Source of the DNA: Oceanobacillus sp. HTM 045
Lineage (GTDB): Bacteria > Pseudomonadota > Alphaproteobacteria > Rhodobacterales > Rhodobacteraceae
DNA: 64,000 nucleotides
Assembly: GCA_009733745.1 (NCBI GenBank)
Contig: WNWL01000008.1
Location: forward strand, 1 to 64,000
Direction: 5' to 3'
A model generated the notes under the pieces. The model did not search any database. It was not told the DNA's origin and worked only from the letters and a program-made list of their open reading frames with translations. Each line of letters begins with the position of its first letter. Position 1 is the stretch's first letter. Shown in pieces: positions 1-9,449 of the stretch. The position numbers were made by a program, and so were the translations under genes.

Positions 1-2
1 GC

Positions 3-614
3 ACCGATACCGCCACCGTCAGCGTCGAGGTCGGCAGCGGGCCGGCCTTCCCCGTGCCCGTCTTCGAGCAACCTGGCGTCGCGTCCTACAGCGGATCATC
101 GGCGGATGTGGACAACTACGCACCCGATCCCGCTCTCCGAATATCGGATGGCACGATCGCGTTCTCGTTCATTGACGGAAACCCGAACATCCGCCAGGGG
201 CTGCTCTCCAAGGACGCAACCGGCTTTGCCGGGGGCGGCAATCATTTCTCGGCCTATGTCGAGAACGGAAACCTGAATCTGCGCTTCCAGGACGGCGTTG
301 GCAGCGATTCCCTCGTCTTCGCAGGTGTCGTTCCCGGCCGGGAATACGAGGTCGCCGCCGTGTTCAGTCCTAGCGGAATTGCACTCTACGTGGATGGCAC
401 TCTGGTCGATCAGGACACCGGCTTCGTCATGGACTGGAATTTCAATCAGGAGTTCCTCCAGGTCGGAGGCCTGGGCTGGGGGAGCGCCACGGGAAGCGGC
501 GCCATCAGTCACCCCTTCTCCGGCCAGATCGCCGATGTGCAAATCTTCGACGAAGCCCTTGAAGAAGGGCAGATCCAAGCCCTTGCGGGCACGTCATCGT
601 TCGATACGATCTGA
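3..614 (+). CDS. C-terminal part of a large secreted protein with a LamG/concanavalin-like domain (partial)
   Basis: The reading frame is open from the window edge and ends at a stop at 612-614, so only the last 203 residues are visible. The first visible residues (TDTATVSVEV) resemble the end of a cadherin/VCBS-like repeat. About 165 residues of beta-sandwich sequence follow, with the LamG-type pattern: GGNHFSAYVENGNLNLRFQ, then VAAVFSPSGIALYVDGTLV, then GQIADVQIFDEAL near the end. Such domains bind carbohydrate or protein ligands on secreted adhesins or glycan-active enzymes. The internal GTG at 54 is not the true start. No transmembrane segment is seen. A LamG-like C-terminus is likely; the role of the whole protein cannot be judged from here. 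Confidence 0.75.
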   Translation, partial: TDTATVSVEVGSGPAFPVPVFEQPGVASYSGSSADVDNYAPDPALRISDGTIAFSFIDGNPNIRQGLLSKDATGFAGGGNHFSAYVENGNLNLRFQDGVGSDSLVFAGVVPGREYEVAAVFSPSGIALYVDGTLVDQDTGFVMDWNFNQEFLQVGGLGWGSATGSGAISHPFSGQIADVQIFDEALEEGQIQALAGTSSFDTI

Positions 615-640
615 CAGTTCGTATTGGGTTCGCGTATCGA

Positions 641-960
641 TCATGGGGTTTCAGAGAGGGAGCGCGTGACAGCATAACCGCAAGTCGCTGAGGCCCCTGC
701 CAAGAATGTGCCCAATACTAGGTCGGTGGCGACCATGCGTAGAAACCATTTTTTAGCGTTGCGAAGTTGTCGAATTAGTAGGTGCCCTTGGCGAGGGCAC
801 CGAGCAGCCCTGACTGGAGAAACACCGAGTTCAGATGCCATTCCTTATCGAGCGAGGAAACGAGAATGAACCAGACGACACCGGCAACGTAGAACAGATA
901 GAAAACCACCGTCGCACCGAGCTTCGGCCGACCAAGCATTATCCCACCATTGGACTTTTC
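641..960 (-). pseudogene. DUF2177 membrane protein, decayed remnant
   Basis: Two reverse-strand frames together spell the last two thirds of a DUF2177 membrane protein. The first (from about 960 to 778) reads GRPKLGATVVFYLFYVAGVVW and ends LLGALAKGTY. The second (to 641) reads WFLRMVATDLVLGTFLAGAS and GYAVTRSL. Between them the original YDLTN-ATL stretch is interrupted by a TAA where Asp is expected (rc of 775-777), and the frame changes at a run of six A around 749-754. The N-terminal transmembrane segment is absent. Both a nonsense mutation and a frameshift are needed to explain it, so this is a dead gene. The family assignment is from memory of its conserved motifs. Confidence 0.65.
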
Positions 961-1407
961 GAAGACCGGCCGTATCAGGCACTTCAAACCCAGGAGAAAA
1001 CGGCACTTTGGTCCAACGTTCTCACAGATGTGAGCGCTTCATTAGAAACCGGTCACCATGGTCGCCGTGTGTGCGGCTTGGGCAGTGGTTTCCGGGGACA
1101 AGACCAGAATGCCACGAGGTCTCGGCTCATCGGGGAAGGTTTGGTGCTCTTCCGCAAATTACAATGATCAGCGCGTAGTGCGTCGCTCTGGACAGCGTTA
1201 CTGGTCGCTGATGAAAAAAGATCTTTCAGGTTTCGGCAGTGCACATTCTTCCACCCAATCGTCACGCTTCATATAGACAGGATCAATGACGCCCATGTTT
1301 GATAGCTTGGCGCTCCGTCGGACGGCGCAGGTTGACGTCCAGGACACCGATGCGGGGCGAACATATCGGGCGGTGCGTCAGATGGCGGGAATAACTACCT
1401 GATCATC
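961..1407. other. Gap without a supported gene
   Basis: Only short overlapping open frames with no recognisable protein pattern lie here. It separates the DUF2177 remnant from the histidine kinase and presumably holds the kinase promoter. I see no clear promoter, repeat or RNA. Confidence 0.5.
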
Positions 1408-2973
1408 GTGTTGCCGCCCGGGCCGGAGCACCGGCGGGCCGCTATTGCCACTGTCGCATGCCTGTGCCTAGCAGTGGCCTTGGCGGCGCCCTTCGCGGAG
1501 ATACCGCTGCCCGGACCGGCTCCCTTGCTGCCAGCCTACGCGGCAGCCGTGCTGATTGGCGACGCGCTGACGACCGGGCTGCTCTTCGCGCTTTTCGCGG
1601 TCTCGGGCACAAGGGCGCTGCTGGTTCTCGGCGCGGGTTACCTGTTTGCGGGCATGACCATCGTACCTTGGCTGGTGAGCTTTCCCGGTATGGCGGAACA
1701 GTTCGGCCTGACGGAGATCGACAAACAGGCCACGGCCTGGATCGCGGCTCTCAGGCGGGTCGGGTTTCCTGCCTTCGCGCTGGCCTATTTGCTCCTGTCC
1801 GGGCGATCCGCTGCCGAGACCTCCGGCAGGGGCATTCCCTGGGTGCAGATCGCCCTGACCGCCGGTGCGGTTCTCGCTTTCGGCGCGTGCGCCGTCTGGC
1901 TGATCGTTTCGAACGCCGGCCTCCTGCCGGAGGTCATGGCCGATACGCGCACGACTACGGCGCTCTGGCGCTACGTCCCGGCGTCGGCCGGTGTTCTCTC
2001 GCTGGCTTCGCTCGCCTTGCTGGCCTTTCGGGAGCGGTCGCGGCTTGATCTTTGGCTGGCGGTCGCGCTGACCGCCTGGATCGCCGAGATGCTGCTGATG
2101 GCCTATCTCAGCAGTGGAACGCGCCTGACGGTCGGCTGGTGGCTTGGGCGCCTCTTCGGGCTCGCTTCGGCCGGGGTCGTGCTCATGGCGCTCCTGGCCG
2201 AGACGGCGATGCTCCATGTCCGTCTGGCGCGCTCGCTGCTGGCGGAGCGACGCGCGCGCGAAGCGCGTCTTTCCATCATGGGAACGCTGTCGGCATCGGT
2301 CGCCCACGAGGTCAATCAGCCGTTGGCGGGCATGATCAAGAATGCCAATGCCGCGATGCGCTGGTTGGATCGCGACGAACCGCAGCATGGCGAAGCGCGC
2401 GAGGCATTGGCGCGCATCATCGACGACGGCCACCGGGCAGGGAGTGTCATCCGGGAAATCCGGGCGATCTTCGAGAAGGGCGCGGGCGAGCGGGTGACGA
2501 TAGACCTCAATAGGCTTGTCGCAGAGGCGGTCGACCGGGCGCGCCGGGGGGCGCGGCTGTCCAGCGTTTCGGTGGCGCTCGAGACCGCTCCCGGCCCGGC
2601 CGAGGTGACCGGCAGCCCGGTCCAGTTTGAACAGGTGATCTCCAATTTCATTGTGAATGCGGTCGAGGCGATGGGCGCGGTCGAGCCCGGCCGTCGGCTG
2701 CTCGGAGTTGGGGGCGGGACCGACCCGGGCGGCGAGGTTGAGGTCTCCGTGGCCGATACCGGGCCCAGGGTATCGCCTGACGTTATCGATCACGTCTTCG
2801 AGCCCTTCTTCACGACCCGGCGAGAGGGTATGGGAATGGGACTGATGTTCTGCCGGATGGTGATCGAAGCGCATGGCGGGCGCATCTGGGTTGTGAACAA
2901 TCCGGGTGGCGGCGCCGACTTCCGGTTCAGGCTGCCGCGGTCGGGGGACGGCGCATGGGAGGGTCAGGAGTGA
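1408..2973 (+). CDS. MASE4-type membrane sensor histidine kinase
   Basis: 521 aa. The N-terminal half (about residues 10-275) is a multi-helix membrane sensor resembling MASE4: PLLPAYAAAVLIGDALTTG, then LVLGAGYLFAGM. A cytoplasmic HisKA domain follows, with the H-box AHEVNQPLAGMIKNANA and His300 as the likely phosphorylation site. The C-terminal ATPase domain has an N-box (FIVNAVEAM), G1 (VADTGPRV), F-box (FEPFFTT) and G2 (GMGMGL). The start is GTG at 1408; the frame continues upstream without an ATG. The gene overlaps the downstream response regulator by about 19 bp, so the two form a two-component pair. The signal is unknown. The kinase looks intact although its partner is frameshifted. Confidence 0.85.
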   Translation: MLPPGPEHRRAAIATVACLCLAVALAAPFAEIPLPGPAPLLPAYAAAVLIGDALTTGLLFALFAVSGTRALLVLGAGYLFAGMTIVPWLVSFPGMAEQFGLTEIDKQATAWIAALRRVGFPAFALAYLLLSGRSAAETSGRGIPWVQIALTAGAVLAFGACAVWLIVSNAGLLPEVMADTRTTTALWRYVPASAGVLSLASLALLAFRERSRLDLWLAVALTAWIAEMLLMAYLSSGTRLTVGWWLGRLFGLASAGVVLMALLAETAMLHVRLARSLLAERRAREARLSIMGTLSASVAHEVNQPLAGMIKNANAAMRWLDRDEPQHGEAREALARIIDDGHRAGSVIREIRAIFEKGAGERVTIDLNRLVAEAVDRARRGARLSSVSVALETAPGPAEVTGSPVQFEQVISNFIVNAVEAMGAVEPGRRLLGVGGGTDPGGEVEVSVADTGPRVSPDVIDHVFEPFFTTRREGMGMGLMFCRMVIEAHGGRIWVVNNPGGGADFRFRLPRSGDGAWEGQE

Positions 2974-3598
2974 CGGAGGACGTTGAGTCGGTCGTCTACG
3001 TCATCGATGATGACACGTCGGTGCGTGCCTCGCTCGAAAGCCTGTTTCGATCCGTAGGCGATCACGTCCGTATCTTCTCATCGGCGGCGGAGTTCCAGGA
3101 GGCGGAACGCTCAGACGCTCCGGCGTGCCTTATCCTGGAGTGCGCCCGCCGGGGACGAGTGGCCTTGAGTTCCAGCGGACCCGTGCGGGATCAGCCGATC
3201 CGACTCCGATTATTTTCATCAAGGGGCACGGCGATATTCCGATGTCGGTCGAGGCGATGACGGGCGGGGCGTTCGAGTTCCTGACCAAGCCGTTCCGGGA
3301 GCAGGATCTGCTCGAGTCGGTGCAGCGCAGCATCCGCCTGGATCGGGAGCGCCGGGCCGAGATCGCGCGCTACGCCGCACTGCTCGACCGCCATGCCCGA
3401 CTGACCCCGCGCGAACGCGAGGTGATGGCGCTGATGGCCGCAGATCATATGAACAAGGGAATCGCTCGGCTCCTGGATATCAGCGAGGTGACGGTGAAGG
3501 TGCATCGCAGCCACCTCACGCGGAAGATGGAGGCCGGCTCGCTCGCCGAGCTGGTCCGCACAGCCGACACGTTGGCGCGGATCATCCCAAAGACGTAG
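2955..3598 (+). pseudogene. FixJ/NarL-type response regulator, frameshifted in the receiver domain
   Basis: The first frame gives the receiver N-terminus (VVYVIDDDTSVRASLESLF ... ACLIL). Homology then continues one frame over from about 3141 (GTSGLEFQRT, PTPIIFIKGHGDIPMSVEAM, FEFLTKPFREQDLL), followed by a LuxR-type helix-turn-helix (LTPREREVMALMAA ... ISEVTVKVHRSHLTRKM). One missing base explains the shift, and it falls at the CLIL-D phosphoacceptor site, where GAG-TGC replaces the expected GAC-GTG. Unless rescued by frameshifting or caused by a sequencing error, no functional regulator is made. The gene follows and overlaps the MASE4 kinase, its presumed partner. Confidence 0.8.
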
Positions 3599-3713
3599 CC
3601 GGCCGCATCCTCGGAACAATTGCTCCCATCCCACCATCCGCGACAGGTTCGGCGGTATCCGTCCACATGCCGCGTACTCGAATGCGGCGGCGCCGGACCC
3701 AGGAGGATGGGAC

Positions 3714-4124
3714 ATAGCGGCAGAACCGATCATCGCGGTCGTCGGCGATGAGGCCCCGGCCCGTGCCGCGCTCATCGGACTTGTCCGGTCGCTCGATCAC
3801 GCCATGGTCGGCTTTGCTGCCGCCCATGATCTGCCGGCGGCGCTGGCATCGCTCCGGCCTCGGTGTCTGGTCGCCGATATTCGTCTACCGAGGATGACCG
3901 GGATCGAGCTTTGCAGGCGGCTAGTACGGTCGGTTCCCCCGGTCCCGACGATCCTTGTCACCGCCTATGCCGACGACGGGACGCGCGCCGCCGCTGTGGC
4001 GGCGGGCGCAATCGCCTGCCTCGCCAAGCCGATCTACCCCGATGAACTGAACCGCTGGATCAGGTCCGCGCTCGGCTCCGCCGACGCGGACCGGTCCGGC
4101 CCGATGGAGAATGACCAGAAATGA
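3714..4124 (+). CDS. Single-domain response regulator (receiver only), start codon doubtful
   Basis: About 136 aa with only a receiver fold: [18 protein letters not shown], the phosphoacceptor region [19 protein letters not shown] (Thr switch) and CLAKPI (conserved Lys). The homologous frame begins at ATA 3714-3716, which has a textbook AGGAGG at 3701-3706 seven bases upstream. That suggests an ATG-to-ATA mutation. The first in-frame ATG (3804) would remove strand 1 and the acidic pocket. The gene follows the MASE4 kinase and the frameshifted FixJ gene and overlaps the next gene by ATGA, so it belongs to the same operon. It may be silent or weakly translated. Confidence 0.65.
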   Translation: MAAEPIIAVVGDEAPARAALIGLVRSLDHAMVGFAAAHDLPAALASLRPRCLVADIRLPRMTGIELCRRLVRSVPPVPTILVTAYADDGTRAAAVAAGAIACLAKPIYPDELNRWIRSALGSADADRSGPMENDQK

Positions 4125-5146
4125 ACAGGCGGGAAAATGCCCCCGGCACGACACGGCGCGACGTGATTGCCGGCGGTGTCGGACTGACCGCGATGGGGGC
4201 AGCCGGAGCGGCGTCGCTTGCGGACGGCGCCGCAACGGAAGCCACGGAACACGAAGGGAGACGCGCGATGCGCTGGATCACGACGACTGACGGAACCAAG
4301 ATTCACGTCAAGGACTGGGGGACGGGACAGCCGGTGCTGTTCTCCCATGGCTGGCCACTCAGCGCCGACGCCTGGGAGGCGCAGATGATGCTTGTCGCCC
4401 AGCACGGCTATCGCGCCGTCGGCCATGATCGCCGCGGTCACGGCCGTTCCAGCGAGCCGTGGGACGGGAACGAGATGGGCACCTACGCCGACGATCTGGC
4501 GGCGGTGATCGAGGCGCTCGACCTGTGCGACATCGTGCTGGTCGGCCACTCGACGGGTCGCGGCGAGATCACCCGCTACATCGGCCGTCATGGAACGTCG
4601 CAGGTGGCAAAGGCGGTGCTGGTCGGCGCCGTGCCGCCGCTGATGCTGAAGACCGAGGCCAATCCCGGCGGGTTGCTGATCGATGTCTTCGACGGCATCA
4701 GGTCGGCCAGCCTCGCCGACCGTTCGCAGTTCTACCGCGACATCGCCTCCGACCCGTTCTTCGGCTTCAATCGGCCCGGTGCCAAACCCTCCCAGGGGAT
4801 GATCGAGTCGTTCTGGATGCAGGGCATGCTGGCCGGGCACAAGAACACCTTCGACTGCATCAAGGCCTTCTCGGAGACCGACTTCACCGAAGACCTGAAG
4901 CGGTTCGACGTACCCACCCTGATCATCCATGGAGACGATGACCAGATCGTGCCGATCGACGCATCGGCGCGGGCCGCCGTGCAACTCGTGCCTGAAGCCG
5001 AACTCAAGGTCTACCCGGGCGGCAGTCACGCGTTGATGGACACGGAGCGCGAGAAGTCCAACGCCGACCTGCTGGCCTTCCTCCGCGACTTACCCGCCGG
5101 CGACGATTCCTCACCAGAGCAAAACCACTTTCGACACAGGAGATGA
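4121..5146 (+). CDS. Tat-exported alpha/beta hydrolase, non-heme chloroperoxidase/arylesterase type
   Basis: 341 aa, coupled by ATGA overlap to the receiver gene. The N-terminus has a twin-arginine motif ([12 protein letters not shown]) and an Ala-rich stretch, so export to the periplasm is predicted. The body is a typical cofactor-free haloperoxidase/esterase: [15 protein letters not shown] (oxyanion region), [11 protein letters not shown], nucleophile elbow GHSTGRGE (Ser144), acid in HGDDDQIVP (Asp272-274) and base in GGSHALMD (His303). In this family the elbow is usually GHSTGGGE, so the Arg is unusual. The start at 4121 is supported by the overlap and the Tat signal. Substrate unknown; hydrolysis of an ester or perhydrolysis is the family activity. 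Confidence 0.85.
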   Translation: MNRRENAPGTTRRDVIAGGVGLTAMGAAGAASLADGAATEATEHEGRRAMRWITTTDGTKIHVKDWGTGQPVLFSHGWPLSADAWEAQMMLVAQHGYRAVGHDRRGHGRSSEPWDGNEMGTYADDLAAVIEALDLCDIVLVGHSTGRGEITRYIGRHGTSQVAKAVLVGAVPPLMLKTEANPGGLLIDVFDGIRSASLADRSQFYRDIASDPFFGFNRPGAKPSQGMIESFWMQGMLAGHKNTFDCIKAFSETDFTEDLKRFDVPTLIIHGDDDQIVPIDASARAAVQLVPEAELKVYPGGSHALMDTEREKSNADLLAFLRDLPAGDDSSPEQNHFRHRR

Positions 5147-5860
5147 TGTTGACCGACCCCAAACTCGATCTGCTGACCCCGAAAAACTGTCAGCTGATCA
5201 TCATCGACCAGCAGCCGCATATGGCCTTCGGCGTGCAGTCCATCGACCACCAAGCCCTGAAGAACCCAGGCCCTGAAGAACAACGTGGTGGCGCTGGCCA
5301 AGGCAGCGAAGATCTTCGACATCCCGACAACGATTACCAACGTCGAAACCGAGAGCTTCTCCGGCCACACCTATCCCGAACTGCTCGCGGTCTTCCCGGA
5401 GCATCCGCTGTTCGAGCGCACTTCAATGAACTCGTGGGACTACGGGAAGGTGCGCGAGGCGCTGGCGGCGAGCGGCCGCAACAAGGTTGTCGTCTCGGGC
5501 CTCTGGACCGAGGTCTGCAACAACACCTTCGCCTTCTCGGCCATGGCCGAGGGCGGCTACGAGATCTACATGGTCGCCGACGCCTCGGGCGGCACTTCAA
5601 GAGAGGCGCACGACTACGCCATGCAGCGCATGGTCCAGGCGGGTGTCGTCCCGGTCACCTGGCAGCAGGTGCTACTCGAGTGGCAACGCGATTGGGCGCG
5701 GCGCGACAGTTACGACGCCGTGATGGAGCTGGTGAAGGAGCATTCCGGCGCCTACGGCATGGGTGTCAATTACGCCTACACAATGGTCCATAAGGCGCCC
5801 GAACGAGTCGCTCACAGGCCACGTCTTGCGCCGGTAGCCGCCCCGATCGCGGCCGAGTAA
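5143..5860 (+). pseudogene. Isochorismatase-family (YcaC-like) hydrolase broken by a 16-bp tandem duplication
   Basis: The first frame reads [20 protein letters not shown], then IDQQPHMAFGV with the catalytic-type Asp. Homology resumes in another frame with NVVALAKAAKIFDIP, SFSGHTYPELL, and the catalytic Cys loop LWTEVCNNTFAFSAMAEGG. The cause is visible: GCCCTGAAGAAC occurs at 5254-5265 and again at 5270-5281, a 16-bp offset that shifts the frame. The remaining about 195 residues are otherwise well preserved, so the lesion is recent. Family members hydrolyse amides or vinyl ethers. It starts inside the end of the chloroperoxidase gene (ATGATG overlap), so both were once one operon. Confidence 0.85.
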
Positions 5861-5862
5861 GC

Positions 5863-7460
5863 GGCGCACGCCTAGCGGGCGCGGAGACCCTGGTGATCGA
5901 CCTCGGCGGTCGGCGGGTGATCCCGGGCCTGATCGACAGCCACACCCACATCATCCTGCAGGGCAACAACTTCGCCATGGAGCTGCGGTGGGACCATGAT
6001 CCCTCGCTTGCCGACGGGCTCGCCATGCTGAAACGCCAGACCCAGCACACACCGGCAGGGCAATAGATTCGCGTCGTTGGCGGTTGGTCGGTAGACCAGT
6101 TCGCGGAAAAGCGGCTGCCGACGCTCGACGAGATCAATGCCGTAGCACCCGAGGTGCCGGAATATGTGCTGCATCTCTACGATCGTGCCTGGCTCAACAG
6201 GGCCGCGCTCCGGGTGCTGGGGATCAACCGGCACTTCTAAGAACCCTTCGTCTCCGGCCGGATCGAGCGCGACGATGACGGCAACCCGACCGGCCTCGCA
6301 CTGGCCCGGCCGAACGCGCAGCCGCTCTATGCGCTTCTCGACATGGCGCCGAAGCTCGAATTCGAGCAGCAGATCACCTCGACCCGGCACTACTTCAGGG
6401 CGCTGAACGGGCTGGGCTTGACCTCGGCGCTCGACTGCGCCGGCGGGTTCCTGAATTACCCGGACGACTACGGGGTGATCACCGAGCTGAACTGCCGCGG
6501 CGAGCAAAGCGTGCGCATCGGCTATCAGCTCTTCGCTCAGCCGCCGCTGTTCTAACTCGACAACTTCTAACGCTGGAACGATCTCGTCAAGCCGGATCAG
6601 GGCGACGACTATCTCAAATGCGTCGGCGCCGGCGAGATGCTGGTCGTCTCCGCGTATGACTTCGAGGATCTCTCCTATCCCCGGCCGGAGCTGCCCACGC
6701 GCATGGAGGGCGATCTGAAGTCGGTGCTGGAATTCCTGTTCGAGAACCGGTGGCCGATCCGCTTTCATTGCACCTACTAGGAGAGCGCACATCGGCTCCT
6801 TTCGGTGGTCGAGGAGGTCGGCCGCGACAAGGGGCTCGAGGAGCTGAACTGAATTTTCGACCACGTCGAGACCGTCTCGGAGCGCACGATGGAGTGGGTC
6901 GCGCGGCTCGGCGGGGGCATCTCCTATCAGAACCGCATCGCCTTCCAGGCGCGGGCCTACCGCGAACGCTATGGCGAGGCGGCGCTTGGCGAGGTGATGC
7001 CGGTGCGCCGGATGATGGCCTCCGGTGTACCACTGGCCGCGGGGACGGACGCGACGCGGGTCTCGTCCTACAACCCGTGGCTCGCAATCCACTGGGCAGT
7101 GTCCGGCAGGGGGCGCGGCGGCGACGTGATCTGGGCGCCCGCGAACCGTCTGTCGCGCGAGGAGGCGCTCCGCCACTGGACCGCAGCCGGCGCCTGGTTC
7201 AGCCGCGAAGACGGGAAGACGGGAAGACGGGGCAACTGTTGCCAGGCCAGTTTGCCGACCTCGCAGTGCTCGATCGCGACTATTTCGAGGTTGCCGAGCC
7301 GGTGATCGCCGAGATCACTTCCGACCTCACCTTCACCGGCGGCGAGATCGTCCACGCCAAGGGCGCCTTCGCCGAGCATGCGCCCCCGCCGCTGCCGGAA
7401 CCGCCAGACTGGTCGCCGGTGCCTGCGTTCGGCGCCCCCGGCGCGCCGGCCCACGGTTGA
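5863..7460 (+). pseudogene. YtcJ-like amidohydrolase, heavily decayed
   Basis: One frame carries a nearly complete metal-dependent amidohydrolase: VIPGLIDSHTHIILQGNNFA (metal-binding HxH), VVGGWSVDQFAEKRLPTLDE, LNRAALRVLGI, NYPDDYGVI, GVPLAAGTDATRVSSYNPW. It is interrupted by stops at 6064, 6238, 6553, 6568, 6778 and 6850. At least two stand where Trp is expected in the family. A frameshift near 7210-7230 coincides with a repeated 8-bp unit (ACGGGAAG), after which QLLPGQFADLAVLDRDYF and the C-terminus follow. The N-terminal about 60 residues are missing. The reverse-strand open frame across this region is a shadow. The active product would have deacylated or hydrolysed an amide; it is certainly dead. 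Confidence 0.9.
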
Positions 7461-7472
7461 GGAGCCTTGGCC

Positions 7473-7622
7473 ATGGACTGGAAATCCTACCTCGTCTCGC
7501 TGGCAATCGGCCTCGTGGTCGGTGGCATCTACGCATGCCTCGGCACCCGCTCGCCGGCTCCGCCGATCATCGCGCTGGTGGGTTTGCTGGGAAAGCTCGC
7601 CGGTGAAAGCCTCGTGGCCTAG
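7473..7622 (+). CDS. XapX-domain small membrane protein
   Basis: 49 aa: a membrane-spanning N-terminus (YLVSLAIGLVVGGIYACL) followed by the XapX signature RSPAPPIIALVGLLG. The ATG at 7473 has GGAG about 12 bases upstream. The frame stays open beyond the TAG for about 32 more codons (GRSQMSFADAAKYCLYDKS), which could mean a former longer protein cut by a nonsense mutation, as in the gene before it. XapX proteins are small, of unknown function, and often lie beside hydrolases of the amidohydrolase and isochorismatase type, as here. Confidence 0.7.
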   Translation: MDWKSYLVSLAIGLVVGGIYACLGTRSPAPPIIALVGLLGKLAGESLVA

Positions 7623-7766
7623 GGGCGCAGCCAGATGTCGTTCGCCGACGCTGCGAAGTACTGCCTCTACGACAAGAGCTTCGCGGCGACCCCGGAATCA
7701 GGACCGGAGGACCAGACATGACCCTGCGCTCGCTACGCCTTACAGCGGTCTCGACAGGGGCGCACT

Positions 7767-9386
7767 GTGACCGCTGCCACCGCTCTCGCCCGGCCCGCCG
7801 GTCCGCTGGCGCCATTCCGAAACCGGGCCTTCGCAATCCTGTGGATTGCGACGGTGGTCTCCAACATCGGCACCTGGATGCACGATGTGGGCGCCGGCTG
7901 GCTGATGACCGAGCTGTCTCCGTCGCCGGTGATGGTCGCAGCGGTACAGGCGGCGACGACACTGCCGGTCTTCGTCTTCGCACTGCTCGCGGGGGCGGTG
8001 GCCGACATCGTCAACCGGCGTCGACTGCTGATCTTCGTCAATGTCGCAATGGGCGCGGTGGCTTCAGCGATGACCGCCGTCGTGGCTGCCGGCCTTATGA
8101 CGCCGTGGCTGCTCCTCGCATTCACGGTCTTGCTGGGTCAGGCGCGGCCTTCATGGCCCCCCGCATGGCAAGCGATCGTGCCTGCATTGGTCGCCCGCTC
8201 CGACTTGCCAGCTGCCATCGCCTTGAATTCGACCGGGATCAACATCAGCCGCGCGATCGGGCCGGCCGTGGCCGGCGCGCTGATTGTCGGCGTCGGACTC
8301 GCAGCACCGTTCGCCGTCAACGCGCTCAGCGTGCTCGGCATCGTGGCGGCACTGATCTGGTGGCGCCCGGAGGCCAATGCCGGAAGCGAGCTTCCGTCCG
8401 AACAGGTCGCGGGAGCCATCCGCGCGGGGTTGCAGTTCGCTTGGAACAGCTCTGCGCTTGGAGCGACCCTGATCCGCGCAGTCGCCTTTTTCTCCTGCGC
8501 CGGCGCGTTCTGGGCCCTTCTGCCGCTGGTGGCCCGGGTATCGCTCGGCGGCGGCGCCGCTCTCTTCGGTGTCCTGATGGGCGCCGTGGGGGTGGGCGCG
8601 GTTTGCGGTGCGCTCGGCCTCGCCACGATCAGAAGCCGGCTCGGACTTGACCGCACCGTTGTGGCCGGCTCGATCGGGATCGCTGCGTCGATGGCATTGC
8701 TTGCCCTCGCGCCCGGCGCCGCGATCTCGGTAGCGGCTGCCCTGTTGGCGGGAGCATCCTGGATCGCCGTCCTTTCGACGCTCAACGTTGCGGCCCAGAG
8801 CGCTTTGTCCGACTGGGTGCGGGCGAGAGGCCTCTCTATCCTCCTGACCGTGTTCTTCGGCTCGATGACCATCGGCAGCCTCGCCTGGGGCAAGGTCGCC
8901 TCGATCTGGGGTGTGCCCGCCGCCCTGGCGGCAGCCGCGATCGGCATTGTCGCGCTGATCCCTCTAGCGAGGCGCGCGCGGCTGGGCGAGGCAACCGGCC
9001 CAGACCTCGGACCATCCATGCACTGGCCCGCCCTCGTTCTGGCATCCGGCTCGGCACCCGACAGTCCGGAAATGATCGAGGTCGAATATCGCGTCGCCGA
9101 AGCCAATCAGGCGCAGTTCCGGACTCTGGTTTCCGAACTCGGCCGGGCACGGCGGCGCAATGGCGGCTTCCGCTGGAGCCTGATGCGTGCCGCGAACGAC
9201 GCGGAGCGGTTCGTAGAGACGTGGTTCGAGGCATCCTGGCTAGACCACCAGCGTCATCACCGTCGTGTAAGAAATTTGGAAAGGGATTTGCAAGATGCAA
9301 TCGAAGCACTTCAGGTCGGGGAACGGGTGCCAATGGTGTCTCACTTCACCGCGCCTGGACGCCTGCGCAGACCAGCCACAGACTGA
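7767..9386 (+). CDS. MFS transporter of the MFS_3 type with a C-terminal ABM-like domain
   Basis: 539 aa. About residues 15-400 form a polytopic MFS transporter (RNRAFAILWIATVVSNIGTW, WLMTELSPSPVMVAAVQAA, GAVADIVNRRRLLI, SRAIGPAVAGALI). The last about 110 residues are soluble and resemble a dimeric alpha/beta-barrel (ABM-like) domain: EMIEVEYRVAEANQAQFRTL, AERFVETWFEASWLDHQRHH. The closest recognised family is the enterobactin-exporter-like group. It most likely exports a small molecule across the inner membrane. The start is GTG at 7767 with AGGGG just upstream. It is convergent with the following LysR gene. The gene looks intact. Confidence 0.85.
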   Translation: MTAATALARPAGPLAPFRNRAFAILWIATVVSNIGTWMHDVGAGWLMTELSPSPVMVAAVQAATTLPVFVFALLAGAVADIVNRRRLLIFVNVAMGAVASAMTAVVAAGLMTPWLLLAFTVLLGQARPSWPPAWQAIVPALVARSDLPAAIALNSTGINISRAIGPAVAGALIVGVGLAAPFAVNALSVLGIVAALIWWRPEANAGSELPSEQVAGAIRAGLQFAWNSSALGATLIRAVAFFSCAGAFWALLPLVARVSLGGGAALFGVLMGAVGVGAVCGALGLATIRSRLGLDRTVVAGSIGIAASMALLALAPGAAISVAAALLAGASWIAVLSTLNVAAQSALSDWVRARGLSILLTVFFGSMTIGSLAWGKVASIWGVPAALAAAAIGIVALIPLARRARLGEATGPDLGPSMHWPALVLASGSAPDSPEMIEVEYRVAEANQAQFRTLVSELGRARRRNGGFRWSLMRAANDAERFVETWFEASWLDHQRHHRRVRNLERDLQDAIEALQVGERVPMVSHFTAPGRLRRPATD

Positions 9387-9432
9387 TTGAACTCGGGAAA
9401 GTTGCGGCCTCGAAGGAAGGCGAACTCCCCAA

Positions 9433-9449
9433 CCGGTTAGCTCAACCGG
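9433..9449. terminator. Small hairpin between convergent genes
   Basis: CCGGTT, a 5-base loop and AACCGG form a short perfect stem between the MFS gene and the LysR gene, overlapping the LysR stop codon. No T-run follows on either strand, so terminator function is weakly supported. Confidence 0.35.

Noticed and set aside
1468-2874. 468-codon reverse frame across the histidine kinase
   Set aside because: Antisense shadow of the MASE4 kinase.
5872-7176. 434-codon reverse frame across the decayed amidohydrolase
   Set aside because: The forward strand has unmistakable amidohydrolase homology despite six stops, so the intact-looking reverse frame is an artefact.
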